Of a stretch of 22,979 nt of DNA, positions 5,492-13,294 are shown piece by piece. Source of the DNA: DAOTUB01 sp034437455. GTDB taxonomy: Bacteria; Chloroflexota; Anaerolineae; B4-G1. The position numbers and the translations under genes are program-made. The notes under the pieces were generated by a model that saw nothing but the letters and a program-made list of their open reading frames with translations, was not told the origin of the DNA and made no database searches. Every line of letters begins with the position of its first letter. Position 1 is the first letter of the stretch. Location: positions 1 to 22,979 of the forward strand of contig DAOTUB010000108.1 in assembly GCA_034437455.1 (NCBI GenBank), in the 5' to 3' direction.

Positions 5492-7906
5492 ATGCTCTGT
5501 ACAAGTGCTACCATTTTCTATCTGCCACGGCTTGCCCTGGCCGCTCGACGCTGGCAATTTGACCTCTGGTCGGCGCTGATCGGCGCGGCAGCGGCCTTTC
5601 TGCTGGTCTGGCTGGCCTATCGCTTTCGCAAGGAACTGCGCCTGGGCTGGGAAGGCGTGATGGAGCCGCTGGCTCGACTGCGCCAGCGCCTGCAAGCCAG
5701 CGCCGAGGATCGCTATCGCCAGTTGGTCGCCGAGTGGGCGCGCTCATCTACGCTGCTGGCGCACGCGGTTCCGCTGGACGCCGTCTTTGTCGAGCCTGCG
5801 TTTGTTTGCCCTTCGCTCTCTCCTCAGACGCTCTCCGAGACCGCGGTGGAGATCCTCGGCCCTCGGACCCTGCCGCTGGATCGGATATTGGGGGGGCATC
5901 CACGGCTGGCGATCCTGGGCGCTGTTGGGATGGGAAGCTCCACGCTACTGGCGCATCTTGCGCTCACGGTGAGTGCGGTTCGGGAACAACTGCCGCTCTA
6001 TGTGCTGCTCTCAGCGATGGACTGGGATGAGGAGGAAGAGAGCGATGGAATGGAAAAGCTGCTCGATACGGCGGTGGCTGCCGTAGGGGGCGGCGGCAGA
6101 ATGATTGACTCTTTGCGCAAGTATCTGAAGGCTGGTCAGGCCATCGTGCTCGCCGATGGGTGGGATGAGTTACCTTTGCAGCAGCGCCAGCGGGCAGCGG
6201 AGTGGTTGTCCGAGTTGGCTGATAGGTTGCCTGGAAATCTGTGGCTGGTCGCTGTGGGAGCACGAGGCTATGCGCCGCTGACCGAGGTCAGTTTTGCCCC
6301 TCTAACTATGGCGCCGTGGGATACTGGGCGAGTGGAGATGTTCGCCGAGCGGTGGGTAGAGGCTTGTGCGCCGGCCGATGCAGAATCTCCCATCGATCCC
6401 CGCGGACTGACGGCCGGACTGCGACGAGCAGCGCGGAGGGGAGTTACTCCGTTGGGATTGGCGCTGCGGGCATTCGTCTACATTTCGGATCAGCGGGTGC
6501 CAGCCCAGCGATCCGCACTTTTCGGACGGACGCTGGATTTGATGTTGGAGCAGGGGGAGAAGGAAGAAACTCTCTGGTTGGGGGATGCCTGCCGAACGGT
6601 ACTGGGGCAGGTGGCGTGGGAATGCCAACAAACAGGGGGGACGACCGTCAGCAAAGAGGATCTCCAAGCAGCGATCGAGGCCGCACTCCCACCGTCTGAA
6701 GAACGTCCGGCGAAAGCGCCCGCTCAGATTCTCCGCCTGCTGACTGGTGAGCGAGGGGTATTCCGCCCGGCAGGCTCCCAGCGGTACATTTTCGCCCATC
6801 CACTCTGGCGAGCCTATTTGGCGGCGCGCCAACTGGCCGAGGTTGACCCCGCCAGCCTCGTCGAGCACCTGGACGATCCGTGGTGGGCCGAGACGCTGTG
6901 CTTCTACGCCGAACTCGGCGATATGGCTCCGCTGGTGGAGGCGTTGCTGCGCCAACCCGACGATATGTTCCACACGCGCCTGCACACGCTCAGCTCCTGG
7001 ATCCGCGTGGCCCCCAAGGATGCGGCCTGGTCCAAAAAGGCGATGACATCGCTGGCCCGTGAACTCCTTCAACCCGATCAACCCAGAGTGGTTCGGCAAA
7101 CGGTGGCGGAGGCGATAGCGGCGACCCGCATGCCCGGCATTGATTACTTTTTCAGGCAGAGTTTGCAACATCAAAATGCGGATGTGCGCTCGGCTGCCGT
7201 CCTGGGGCTTGGCAGAGTGGCGGAGGGTGAATCGGACTTGCCTGCCCTGGAGACAGGGCTGGCGGACAGAGATCCATCCGTGCGAGAGGCCTCGGTGCGC
7301 GCCCTGGCATACCTGAACATGGACGCCGCCACGCGCTTGCTGGAGCGGATCGTGCAAGAGGCGGACGACACCTGCCGGGCCGTGGCGGCCGAGGCCCTGG
7401 CTCAACGAGGGGAGAAAGGAGTGGCCTTCCTGCTCAAGATGCTCAAGTCCGAGGACATGATGACCCGGCGGGCGGCGGTGTTGGGGCTGGCGCGCGTGGG
7501 GGCGCAGGATGTGCTGGAAGACGTGGTGCGACAGGAAGGAGAGTGGATCGTCCATTCGGCGGCAATGATGGCGTTGGAGGAGTTGGAGGAGCGGGAGCAG
7601 ACCCCCGGCGTCGCGCCACTGCCCGACATTGCGCAGTTGCCCTGGCTCATCTCGTGGGCGGCGGCCCGGGGCGAGGGAGTGGGGACAGGCGATGCAGCAC
7701 GGCGGGCGCTGTGGCTCGCGCTGCGCGAGGGAGAGTCAGCGGTTCGCCTGGCCGCGGTCCAGATATTGGTTCACGTGGGTCGCCCTGACGATGTGAAGCA
7801 GTTGCAGGCCGCGCTGAATGATTCCGATCCGGCAGTCGCGAGCACAGCACTGGAGGCGCTGGCCGAGATCAGCAGGCGGTATGATTTGAGGATCGAGGCC
7901 GGATAG
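5492..7906 (+). CDS. Membrane-anchored NACHT-type STAND NTPase with HEAT repeats
   Basis: An 804-residue protein from ATG 5492. A membrane helix (about residues 26-44, WSALIGAAAAFLLVWLAY) is followed by a basic/coiled linker. The NTPase domain follows: Walker A position GAVGMGSST (143-151) and NACHT-type Walker B IVLADGWDELP (about 218-228). A winged-helix/helical region ends near IFAHPLWRAYLAARQLAE. From about residue 545 to the end there are HEAT-like repeats (for example VRSAAVLGLGRVAEGE, VREASVRALAYL, TRRAAVLGLARVG, VRLAAVQILVHVG). NACHT proteins act as ligand-triggered switches in signalling or defence, with repeats as sensor. Here the Walker A lysine is serine (codon AGC at 5936-5938), so nucleotide hydrolysis may be lost. 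Upstream starts at 5279 and 5417 are in frame but lie before the predicted promoter. The gene stands alone with no effector next to it. Its trigger and output are unknown. Confidence 0.8.
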   Translation: MLCTSATIFYLPRLALAARRWQFDLWSALIGAAAAFLLVWLAYRFRKELRLGWEGVMEPLARLRQRLQASAEDRYRQLVAEWARSSTLLAHAVPLDAVFVEPAFVCPSLSPQTLSETAVEILGPRTLPLDRILGGHPRLAILGAVGMGSSTLLAHLALTVSAVREQLPLYVLLSAMDWDEEEESDGMEKLLDTAVAAVGGGGRMIDSLRKYLKAGQAIVLADGWDELPLQQRQRAAEWLSELADRLPGNLWLVAVGARGYAPLTEVSFAPLTMAPWDTGRVEMFAERWVEACAPADAESPIDPRGLTAGLRRAARRGVTPLGLALRAFVYISDQRVPAQRSALFGRTLDLMLEQGEKEETLWLGDACRTVLGQVAWECQQTGGTTVSKEDLQAAIEAALPPSEERPAKAPAQILRLLTGERGVFRPAGSQRYIFAHPLWRAYLAARQLAEVDPASLVEHLDDPWWAETLCFYAELGDMAPLVEALLRQPDDMFHTRLHTLSSWIRVAPKDAAWSKKAMTSLARELLQPDQPRVVRQTVAEAIAATRMPGIDYFFRQSLQHQNADVRSAAVLGLGRVAEGESDLPALETGLADRDPSVREASVRALAYLNMDAATRLLERIVQEADDTCRAVAAEALAQRGEKGVAFLLKMLKSEDMMTRRAAVLGLARVGAQDVLEDVVRQEGEWIVHSAAMMALEELEEREQTPGVAPLPDIAQLPWLISWAAARGEGVGTGDAARRALWLALREGESAVRLAAVQILVHVGRPDDVKQLQAALNDSDPAVASTALEALAEISRRYDLRIEAG

Positions 7907-7921
7907 GCAAATCCGACCTAC
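7897..7921. repeat. Half copy of the palindromic element between convergent genes
   Basis: GGCCGGAT and ATCCGACC (one mismatch across the 8-bp stem) flank a 6-base loop. On the minus strand it reads GTAGGTCGGATTTG..TATCCGGC, matching the left half of the 5245-5311 element. It spans the stop codons of the NACHT-HEAT gene and the DUF167 gene. It could slow or end transcription from both sides, but neither side has a T-run, so it is not a canonical terminator. Confidence 0.5.
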
Positions 7922-8211
7922 TCTGCGCTCAACAGAGCGCGGACGGCGTCGGCGGAAACGCCCTCCACGCGCACACGCTTCCAGCGCGAGGCCTGCCCGG
8001 AGAGAATCTCGACGTCCTGCCGCGAAACGCCCAACCGCTCGGCCAGGAACTCGCTCAACGCCCGGTTGGCTTTACCCCGCACCGGCGGCGCTTGCAGCCG
8101 TATCTTGATCGCGTCGCCATGTCTCCCGATGATGGCGTCGCGCCTGCCCCTCGGCGCGACGCGCACCCGAAAGGTGCATCCTCCCTCTTTCTCCGTGATC
8201 TGTAACGTCAT
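7918..8211 (-). CDS. yggU: DUF167/YggU family protein
   Basis: A 97-residue cytosolic protein of the UPF0235/DUF167 family. Landmarks are FRVRVAPRGRRDAIIG, then the family signature APPVRGKANRALSEFLAERLGV, then SRQDVEILSGQASRWKRVRVEG. Length is typical (about 90-110). Biochemical function is unknown for the family, but it often sits next to yggT and yggS, as here. Its ATG is one base past the TGA of yggT (TGAGATG), so translation is probably coupled. Last gene of the minus-strand cluster. Confidence 0.85.
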   Translation of the reverse strand: MTLQITEKEGGCTFRVRVAPRGRRDAIIGRHGDAIKIRLQAPPVRGKANRALSEFLAERLGVSRQDVEILSGQASRWKRVRVEGVSADAVRALLSAE

Positions 8212-8212
8212 C

Positions 8213-8479
8213 TCAGGAAGCGAGCGCCCGGATCAGCGTGTACAACAGCTGCTCTAAAAACCAGAGGGTGAGCAAGGCCACCATCGGCGTCAAGTCCAGC
8301 CCTCCTATGGGCGGAATGTAACGGCGCAGCGGCGCCAGTATTGGTTCGGTGATCTGAATCAGGAAACGCGCCACCGGGTGGTAGTAGCTGATGCGAAACC
8401 ACGACAGAAACGCGCGGGCGATGATGGCGAGGGTGTAGAGAGTGAAAACTAAACGTATCAATCGCAATAGAATGTACAT
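8213..8479 (-). CDS. yggT: YggT/YlmG family membrane protein
   Basis: An 88-residue membrane protein with one YggT repeat: hydrophobic helix 1 (ILLRLIRLVFTLYTLAIIARAFLSW), a loop with the family's conserved PVARFLIQITEPILAPLRRYIPP, and helix 2 (TPMVALLTLWFLEQLLYTLI). Family members are linked to cell division or chromosome and envelope organisation in bacteria (YlmG) and plastids, without a known reaction. The start at 8479 has a TTTGGAGAA ribosome site. It lies between the SulP transporter gene (29-base gap) and yggU (1-base gap). Confidence 0.88.
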   Translation of the reverse strand: MYILLRLIRLVFTLYTLAIIARAFLSWFRISYYHPVARFLIQITEPILAPLRRYIPPIGGLDLTPMVALLTLWFLEQLLYTLIRALAS

Positions 8480-8508
8480 TCGTTCTCCAAAGATTGGTTA
8501 AGATGAAT

Positions 8509-10809
8509 CTATTCCAGCAGCGCCTTGACGGTGGCGGTCGCACTCGACAGCCGTTCGCTCAAGATCTGGGCGATAAATTTGTGGAAGGAGGCGGCAATTT
8601 CTGGATCCTCCTCCTCCATTTGTTTTAGACTATCTGCTGATACATAGTACACGCTGCTGGGTTGATCGGTGACTACCGACGCCGTAGCCTGAGCACCCAG
8701 ATAGAACCCTATTTCTCCTACGACGGTGCCTGCCCCCATCTTTCGTAGCCGCACGATCCTGTCATCTGGGTATTCGATCTGTACCGTCGCTCCGCCTGTT
8801 TCGATGAAGAAAAGGCCCTTGTCGGGTTCTCCCTGGCGAATCAGATAATGTCCCTTTTCAACATCCATCTGTTCCATATACTTTTCCAGGCTGGCTACAC
8901 GGAATGATCCCTCTCGATCGGTTATCTGTCCCTGATCCTCGCGAATGAAATCATCGAACAGACCGGAAAGCCGAGTTGACCGTGGCAAAAACTCTTCCAG
9001 TTGACGCTTGACGCTTTTGGGTTTTGCAAAAAGTCCCACGCTTTCAAAGATCTGGATCATCTGTTCTTCGCACCACTCGACACCGTGATCCAGGTCGGTG
9101 AACGTGCGCCAGACCGCCTTGTCCGCAGCGGTGAGCACCTCTCTCTCTAGCAGGCGCTGTGTCTTGGGCGAGAGGTGGGTAAAGACCAGGACGATCTGCT
9201 CTGCTTGTGCAACCTGTTTCATTTTTGCAAAGCTCAACGCCGCCGAAGCGTCGAGGCCGCGTACCTGGCGAAAATCGAGCACGACAAAATGGGGGGTTGG
9301 TAAATCGGGATCGTCTATCCGTCGGCGGACTTGATCGAGTAGTTTGTTGGCGGTGCCGAAAAAGAGAAAGCCTTGCAGCTCGATCATATAAATCCAATCC
9401 CCCTTTTGGCGCAGCAATTGCTGGTAAAGCCGGGGGCGGACGACGTTGCTCTGAAAGTTGGTCCCCGAAAGCGTGTGCTTGCTCACACCGATGCGGCTGT
9501 AGTTGACGACAAACAGAATGACGGCCAAAACCATGCCCAGGCCGACCCCCTCTAAAACCCCCACGGTGTTGATGACAATCAGAATCAGGATTACGATCGC
9601 GTACTCGGCTTTGGGGAGTTTGAACCAGGCGTCGTATACCCACTCGACGAGAAAGGCCAGGCCGAGAAAAAAGAGCAGGCCGCCGAGCACGGGCTTGGGA
9701 AAAAGGGATAGCACAGAAGCGCCAAAGAAAAGCATCACGCCGCACAACAGGGACGAGAAGAGACCCACCAGGCGGCTGTTTGAGCCCATCATGTGACCAA
9801 GCGCCGAGAGGCTCAAAGCGTGATAGCCAGCCGGGCCGCCGCCGAGCCCGGCGACGAGATTGGCAACGCCGGACGATTGCAATTCGCGGTTCAGATCGAT
9901 GTCTCGCCGAGCGGTTAGCTCAAGGCCGCTGGCGTTGAGCAGGAGGGAAATGACGCTGATGATCAATACCGTCCCTACGGTGCCTGCTTGACTCAAGATC
10001 ACCGGCCAGTCTATCCGATCCAGAGCAGAGAGCGTTAGGGGTTGCCAAAGCGCGCCTTCGGGGAAAGGCCCCAGCAGCCAGCCCTGGGCGCTGGCTTTGG
10101 CGACGGAACCGTTTGTCAGCCACAGCAGGACGTAGAACAACCCGATAGCTCCCAGCAGCATGCTGGGTATGATCAAAAAGTGGCTGTAGCGGCGCAAGAT
10201 CAGCATCAGCAGCGCCGCAAAGACAAGCCCCGGCAGCCACTTGATCAGTACGTCAGGTTGGAGCAGGTGAGGGAGTTGTGAGAGGCTGAAGGATGCGTCT
10301 ACCATGACGCCCATGGCCCCCTGGACCAGCAACCAGCCTGTGCCGGCCAAAAAGCCCCCAATGACCGGGTAAGGCATATACCGGATCAGGCCGCCCAGCT
10401 TGAACAGTCCCAACACCAGGAAAAAAGCTCCTGTGAAGAAAGACGTGATCACGATGGCGGCTATGACCGTGAGAAACGTATCCTCCGGCGTCGCCGAGGC
10501 AGGCATACTGCTGACGACAGCCGCGCCCATCAGAGCGAGGATGGCCGCCGGGTTGTCCTGGGGAAGCGCCACTATGCCAGGGAAGGAACTCGTCAAAGTG
10601 GTCACGATGCCGATGGCGAGAGCGCCGAACAGGGTGAACCCGATGCCGCTGGAAATGTGCTCGGAAAGATCGCCGGAAAAGATCATGGCCGCAAAAGAGA
10701 TCTCGATGATGATGACCAAAATCCCGGCGACGAGACCGGCGGTGAGACTGGGCAACAACTGACTGGGATGAAATTCTCGTTTCAATTGGGCAACGATCTG
10801 CCGAGTCAT
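8509..10809 (-). CDS. SulP/SLC26 anion transporter with STAS and cyclic-nucleotide-binding-like domains
   Basis: A 766-residue inner-membrane transporter. From about residue 20 to 440 it has the multi-helix SulP core (RYMPYPVIGGFLAGTGWLL and GLGGGPAGYHALSLSAL are landmark stretches). A STAS domain follows (about 460-585, with VVLDFRQVRGLDASAALSF), then a C-terminal cNMP-binding-like barrel (about 635-755). SulP proteins move sulfate, bicarbonate or other oxyanions, usually with Na+ or H+; the ion cannot be told here. The barrel keeps GEIGF but has AQATASV where cAMP binders have an Arg-Ala/Thr-Ala motif, so the phosphate-binding arginine is absent. An in-frame GTG lies at 10815, but it overlaps the Shine-Dalgarno AAGGGGGTG, which fits ATG 10809 better. 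It sits inside the pgeF-yggS / yggT-yggU cluster. Confidence 0.88.
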   Translation of the reverse strand: MTRQIVAQLKREFHPSQLLPSLTAGLVAGILVIIIEISFAAMIFSGDLSEHISSGIGFTLFGALAIGIVTTLTSSFPGIVALPQDNPAAILALMGAAVVSSMPASATPEDTFLTVIAAIVITSFFTGAFFLVLGLFKLGGLIRYMPYPVIGGFLAGTGWLLVQGAMGVMVDASFSLSQLPHLLQPDVLIKWLPGLVFAALLMLILRRYSHFLIIPSMLLGAIGLFYVLLWLTNGSVAKASAQGWLLGPFPEGALWQPLTLSALDRIDWPVILSQAGTVGTVLIISVISLLLNASGLELTARRDIDLNRELQSSGVANLVAGLGGGPAGYHALSLSALGHMMGSNSRLVGLFSSLLCGVMLFFGASVLSLFPKPVLGGLLFFLGLAFLVEWVYDAWFKLPKAEYAIVILILIVINTVGVLEGVGLGMVLAVILFVVNYSRIGVSKHTLSGTNFQSNVVRPRLYQQLLRQKGDWIYMIELQGFLFFGTANKLLDQVRRRIDDPDLPTPHFVVLDFRQVRGLDASAALSFAKMKQVAQAEQIVLVFTHLSPKTQRLLEREVLTAADKAVWRTFTDLDHGVEWCEEQMIQIFESVGLFAKPKSVKRQLEEFLPRSTRLSGLFDDFIREDQGQITDREGSFRVASLEKYMEQMDVEKGHYLIRQGEPDKGLFFIETGGATVQIEYPDDRIVRLRKMGAGTVVGEIGFYLGAQATASVVTDQPSSVYYVSADSLKQMEEEDPEIAASFHKFIAQILSERLSSATATVKALLE

Positions 10810-10824
10810 CTTCACCCCCTTAAT

Positions 10825-11571
10825 CTACCCATCCCAAGGGCCTTCCCGCTCGCCAAAGATGGCGCGCCCGATGCGCACCATCGTCGCTCCTTCCTCCACC
10901 GCGACCTCGAAATCGTTGGTCATGCCCATCGAGAGATGTCGCCAGTCGGCGGAGGGGAAACGTTCTCGCAGGGCGTCGCGCAGCGCGCGCAGGCTGACGA
11001 AAACGGGCCTCACCTTCTCCGGGTTGGCGACGAGAGGCGGCATGGTCATCAAGCCCTGCACCGAGATCGCGGGATGGGCCAGGATCTTTGAGACGGCGGC
11101 GAAGAAGGCTTCTCTCCGCGCCTCGTCCCGCTCCCAACCTTGCAGATCGAACCCGTATTTGGCTGCCTCGCCGGAGACGTTGCACTCCAAAAGCACCGGC
11201 AGCGTCCGTCCAGCCTGCTGAGCGTCGCGGCTCAACCGTCTCGCGATCTTGAGCCGATCCACGGAATGAACGTAATCGAAATGCGCCGCGACTTGCCCCG
11301 TCTTCCGGCTCTGTATGTGGCCCACCATGTGCCACGTTGGTTGCGGACCGGCGATCTGGGGGCGGACGGCGGCGATCTTGCCCACCCCCTCCTCGGCGCG
11401 ATTTTCGCCAAAGTGGCGCGCGCCGGCCTCGTAGGCGGCGACGACGGCCTCGGCGGGGAAGGTCTTGGTCACGGCGACGAGGGTAACGTCCGTGGGATTC
11501 CGCCCGGATCGGAGCGCCGCCTCGGCGATGCGCTCCTGTATCTGTGCCAGATTGCGTACAATGTCGGTCAT
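10825..11571 (-). CDS. yggS: YggS/PLPBP family pyridoxal-phosphate homeostasis protein
   Basis: A 248-residue cytosolic protein with a fold-type III PLP-binding barrel. Lys36 in VAVTKTFP is the expected Schiff-base lysine. HFGENRAEE, WHMVGHIQSRK, MTMPP, MGMTNDFEVAVEEGATMVRIGRAIFG (in shorter conserved blocks) match the family throughout. It buffers free PLP and affects amino-acid metabolism; no enzymatic reaction is established. The frame is open far upstream (to 11859), but that part is a shadow of pgeF. ATG 11571 starts the conserved sequence and overlaps the pgeF stop by 4 bases (ATGA), indicating coupling. Confidence 0.92.
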   Translation of the reverse strand: MTDIVRNLAQIQERIAEAALRSGRNPTDVTLVAVTKTFPAEAVVAAYEAGARHFGENRAEEGVGKIAAVRPQIAGPQPTWHMVGHIQSRKTGQVAAHFDYVHSVDRLKIARRLSRDAQQAGRTLPVLLECNVSGEAAKYGFDLQGWERDEARREAFFAAVSKILAHPAISVQGLMTMPPLVANPEKVRPVFVSLRALRDALRERFPSADWRHLSMGMTNDFEVAVEEGATMVRIGRAIFGEREGPWDG

Positions 11572-12350
11572 TCCAGTAATCCTATCACGGTTCCAAAGCG
11601 GCCGGTGCGCCCGTGCTCGGCCCGGTGGGAGAAAAACTCGTCCACGCGGCAGGCGGTGCAGAGACCAGCGTCCTCGATCTGTTCCACTCCCGCGGCGCGG
11701 AGTTGGGCGCTCACCGCGGCAGGCAGATCGGCGTGAACCCGCCCGTTGTCGCGGCGTATCACGCTGGCCTCGGGTGGAGACGCAGCCTCTATCTCTGCTG
11801 CGACATCTGATCCTACCTCGTAACAACAAGGACCGATGGTCGGGCCGATGCCCGCCCACACGTCGGCTGGGTTACAGTCCAACTGCTCCGCCATTGTCCG
11901 GATCGTCGCCTCGACGACGCCCGCCACCACGCCGCGCCATCCCGCGTGGGCCATCCCCACCACGCGCCGCACGGGATCAAAGAGCATGATCGGCGTACAG
12001 TCGCCAAAGCGCATCATCAGCGGCGCGCCGGGTGCAGCGGTCACCAGCGCATCGGTTTCCGATTGAATGGCGCCCAGGTGATCTCGCCCGACTATTTCCA
12101 CATGCGCCCCGTGTACCTGAGAAGGGCTGACGACACGTCCAGGCTCCAGCCCCAACGCGCCCAGCGCCCGCCGGTGGTTCTCTTTCACCGCCGCCAGGTC
12201 GTCGCCGACCGTGTGACCCAGGTTGAGCGTGGCGTAGGGCGCTTGGCTGACACCGCCGACGCGGGTCAAAACGGCGTGAATTAGCCCTTTGGCTTTGTTC
12301 AACCCCTCGAAGCGATACAACACGACGCCGTCTTCACACACGCGCAGCAT
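11568..12350 (-). CDS. pgeF: Multicopper polyphenol-oxidase-like / purine nucleoside enzyme (PgeF, YlmD, DUF152)
   Basis: A 260-residue cytosolic protein of the laccase-domain family (PgeF/YfiH/YlmD). The metal-site residues are all present: His80 in SQVHG, Cys118 in GDCTPIMLF, His135 in AHAGWRG. Further family blocks are AGIGPTIGPCCYEVG and the terminal CTAC ... FFSHRAEHGRTGR. E. coli PgeF edits peptidoglycan precursors by removing L-Ser misincorporated for L-Ala; other members act on purine nucleosides (phosphorolysis or deamination). GGGAGGAAG lies directly upstream of ATG 12350. It is followed by yggS with a 4-base overlap, the same order as ylmD-ylmE in Bacillus. Confidence 0.92.
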   Translation of the reverse strand: MLRVCEDGVVLYRFEGLNKAKGLIHAVLTRVGGVSQAPYATLNLGHTVGDDLAAVKENHRRALGALGLEPGRVVSPSQVHGAHVEIVGRDHLGAIQSETDALVTAAPGAPLMMRFGDCTPIMLFDPVRRVVGMAHAGWRGVVAGVVEATIRTMAEQLDCNPADVWAGIGPTIGPCCYEVGSDVAAEIEAASPPEASVIRRDNGRVHADLPAAVSAQLRAAGVEQIEDAGLCTACRVDEFFSHRAEHGRTGRFGTVIGLLE

Positions 12351-12370
12351 ACTTCCTCCCGGCCACTGTT

Positions 12371-12400
12371 GTTCATTGGCTCATTGTTCATTGATCATTG
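12371..12400. repeat. Short imperfect tandem repeat of CATTG units
   Basis: Four units of the form (T/A)(T/C)CATTG occur at 7-8 base spacing across the stop codon of the DUF2085 gene and the gap before pgeF. Too short and irregular for a CRISPR. It probably arose by slippage and adds the last codons of the upstream gene. Confidence 0.4.
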
Positions 12401-13181
12401 ATCCCCACCCGAAACGTCGTTGCAGCGACCACCGAATGTCATCCATCGTCTCCTCGACGTAGGGGTAGGCCAGCCAGACTGTCGCCCAGCCGAAAAGCAC
12501 GCCGGTGACGACGCGCATCAGCGCTGTAGTCTCGTGTGGGCTGATGGGGATACTGGGGATCAGGAGAGGGAGAGCATAAGAGAGGAACTGATAGCCGCCG
12601 TCCAGACCCATTGGCACGATCCCCAGGCCAATGTAAACCCACCAGCGAAGCGGCTTTATTTCCCATCCTAAAACAGATCGTAGCAATCCATACACCAACC
12701 CGGAAAGAAAGATCGCGCCATACGTGGCTGTGCATCTTTGACAAAAGGCTACCTTGTATCCTAATGCCTCATTGCCGGTGAACCCTCCCCACGCTAACGG
12801 ATCGGAGAGTATACTCTCCCCTAGCTGCGCTCCAAACTCTGGGAGCGTGTAGGTGATTTGCGGGCCGAACAGAAACCAGGATCGCTGGGGCAGTTGATGG
12901 CACCCTGCCACGTGGTACAGAGTGTAGAGAATCCTCGCCGGCACCTCGGCGCCCAGATGCATCAGTACCGGCGCCAGGAAGGAGGGAGCCACGTAGAGGA
13001 AAGCCAGTGTGTTAAAGATGACCAGCCAGTGGCTGGAAAGCCAGAAAATGAAGCGATCGGCCAGGATGACGAGCTTTCGGGTGCTCTTGTTCTCCAACCT
13101 CTCGCGGGTCGCTCTTCGTTGTTCTATCTCGGCCAGCACCTTGGCTGTACCTGGTTGCCCTGGATCGTTTTGTTTGTCCAT
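12381..13181 (-). CDS. DUF2085 integral membrane protein
   Basis: A 266-residue protein with a charged N-terminal segment (about 1-40) followed by four or more membrane helices. The DUF2085 signature is complete: YHVAGCHQLPQRSWF, then AFCQRCTATYGAIF (Cys-x-x-Cys), then PMGLDGGYQFL and ALMRVVTGVLFGW. The two cysteine/histidine blocks suggest a metal or redox site at the membrane, but the family function is unknown. The ATG lies only 8 bases after a TATAAT box on its strand, so the mRNA should be leaderless or nearly so. It heads the cluster and ends 30 bases before pgeF. Confidence 0.85.
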   Translation of the reverse strand: MDKQNDPGQPGTAKVLAEIEQRRATRERLENKSTRKLVILADRFIFWLSSHWLVIFNTLAFLYVAPSFLAPVLMHLGAEVPARILYTLYHVAGCHQLPQRSWFLFGPQITYTLPEFGAQLGESILSDPLAWGGFTGNEALGYKVAFCQRCTATYGAIFLSGLVYGLLRSVLGWEIKPLRWWVYIGLGIVPMGLDGGYQFLSYALPLLIPSIPISPHETTALMRVVTGVLFGWATVWLAYPYVEETMDDIRWSLQRRFGWGSMINEQ

Positions 13182-13189
13182 ATAAATGG

Positions 13190-13217
13190 ATTATACCACA
13201 AACAGACTGCCCGACAA
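13190..13217 (-). promoter_or_regulatory. Extended -10 promoter for the DUF2085-pgeF-yggS cluster
   Basis: On the minus strand TTTGTGGTATAAT (13202-13190) carries an extended -10 (TGG-TATAAT), with a weak -35 TTGTCG 16 bases upstream. The predicted start of transcription (about 13182-13184) is 1-3 bases from the ATG at 13181. Confidence 0.65.
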
Positions 13218-13232
13218 TAGTGCCTTGCTCGC

Positions 13233-13245
13233 TTTGTGGTATAAT
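13233..13245 (+). promoter_or_regulatory. Extended -10 promoter for the PcrA/UvrD helicase
   Basis: TTTGTGGTATAAT on the plus strand is the exact inverted copy of the 13190-13202 element, with 30 bases between the arms. No good -35 is seen, so the extended -10 (TGG-TATAAT) probably carries recognition. Start of transcription is expected near 13252, about 43 bases before the helicase ATG. Confidence 0.65.
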
Positions 13246-13294
13246 GGCTCCCGACAGGCCCTTCTTGAGAATACGACAACGGGATGGATAAGGC

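Noticed and set aside
6302..7555. 417-codon open frame on the minus strand
   Set aside because: It lies wholly inside the NACHT-HEAT gene, reads as low-complexity Arg/His/Gln-rich sequence, and has no recognisable domain. It is a shadow of a G+C-rich gene.
7897..7921. Bidirectional intrinsic terminator
   Set aside because: The stem is short and has a mismatch, and neither side is followed by a T-run. It is kept only as a repeat copy.
11572..11859. N-terminal extension of yggS
   Set aside because: The extra codons overlap pgeF out of frame and read as Arg-rich filler. Family similarity starts at ATG 11571, which overlaps the pgeF stop by 4 bases.
12371..12400. Repeat array considered as CRISPR
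   Set aside because: Units are 7-8 bases long with no spacers and no cas genes nearby.
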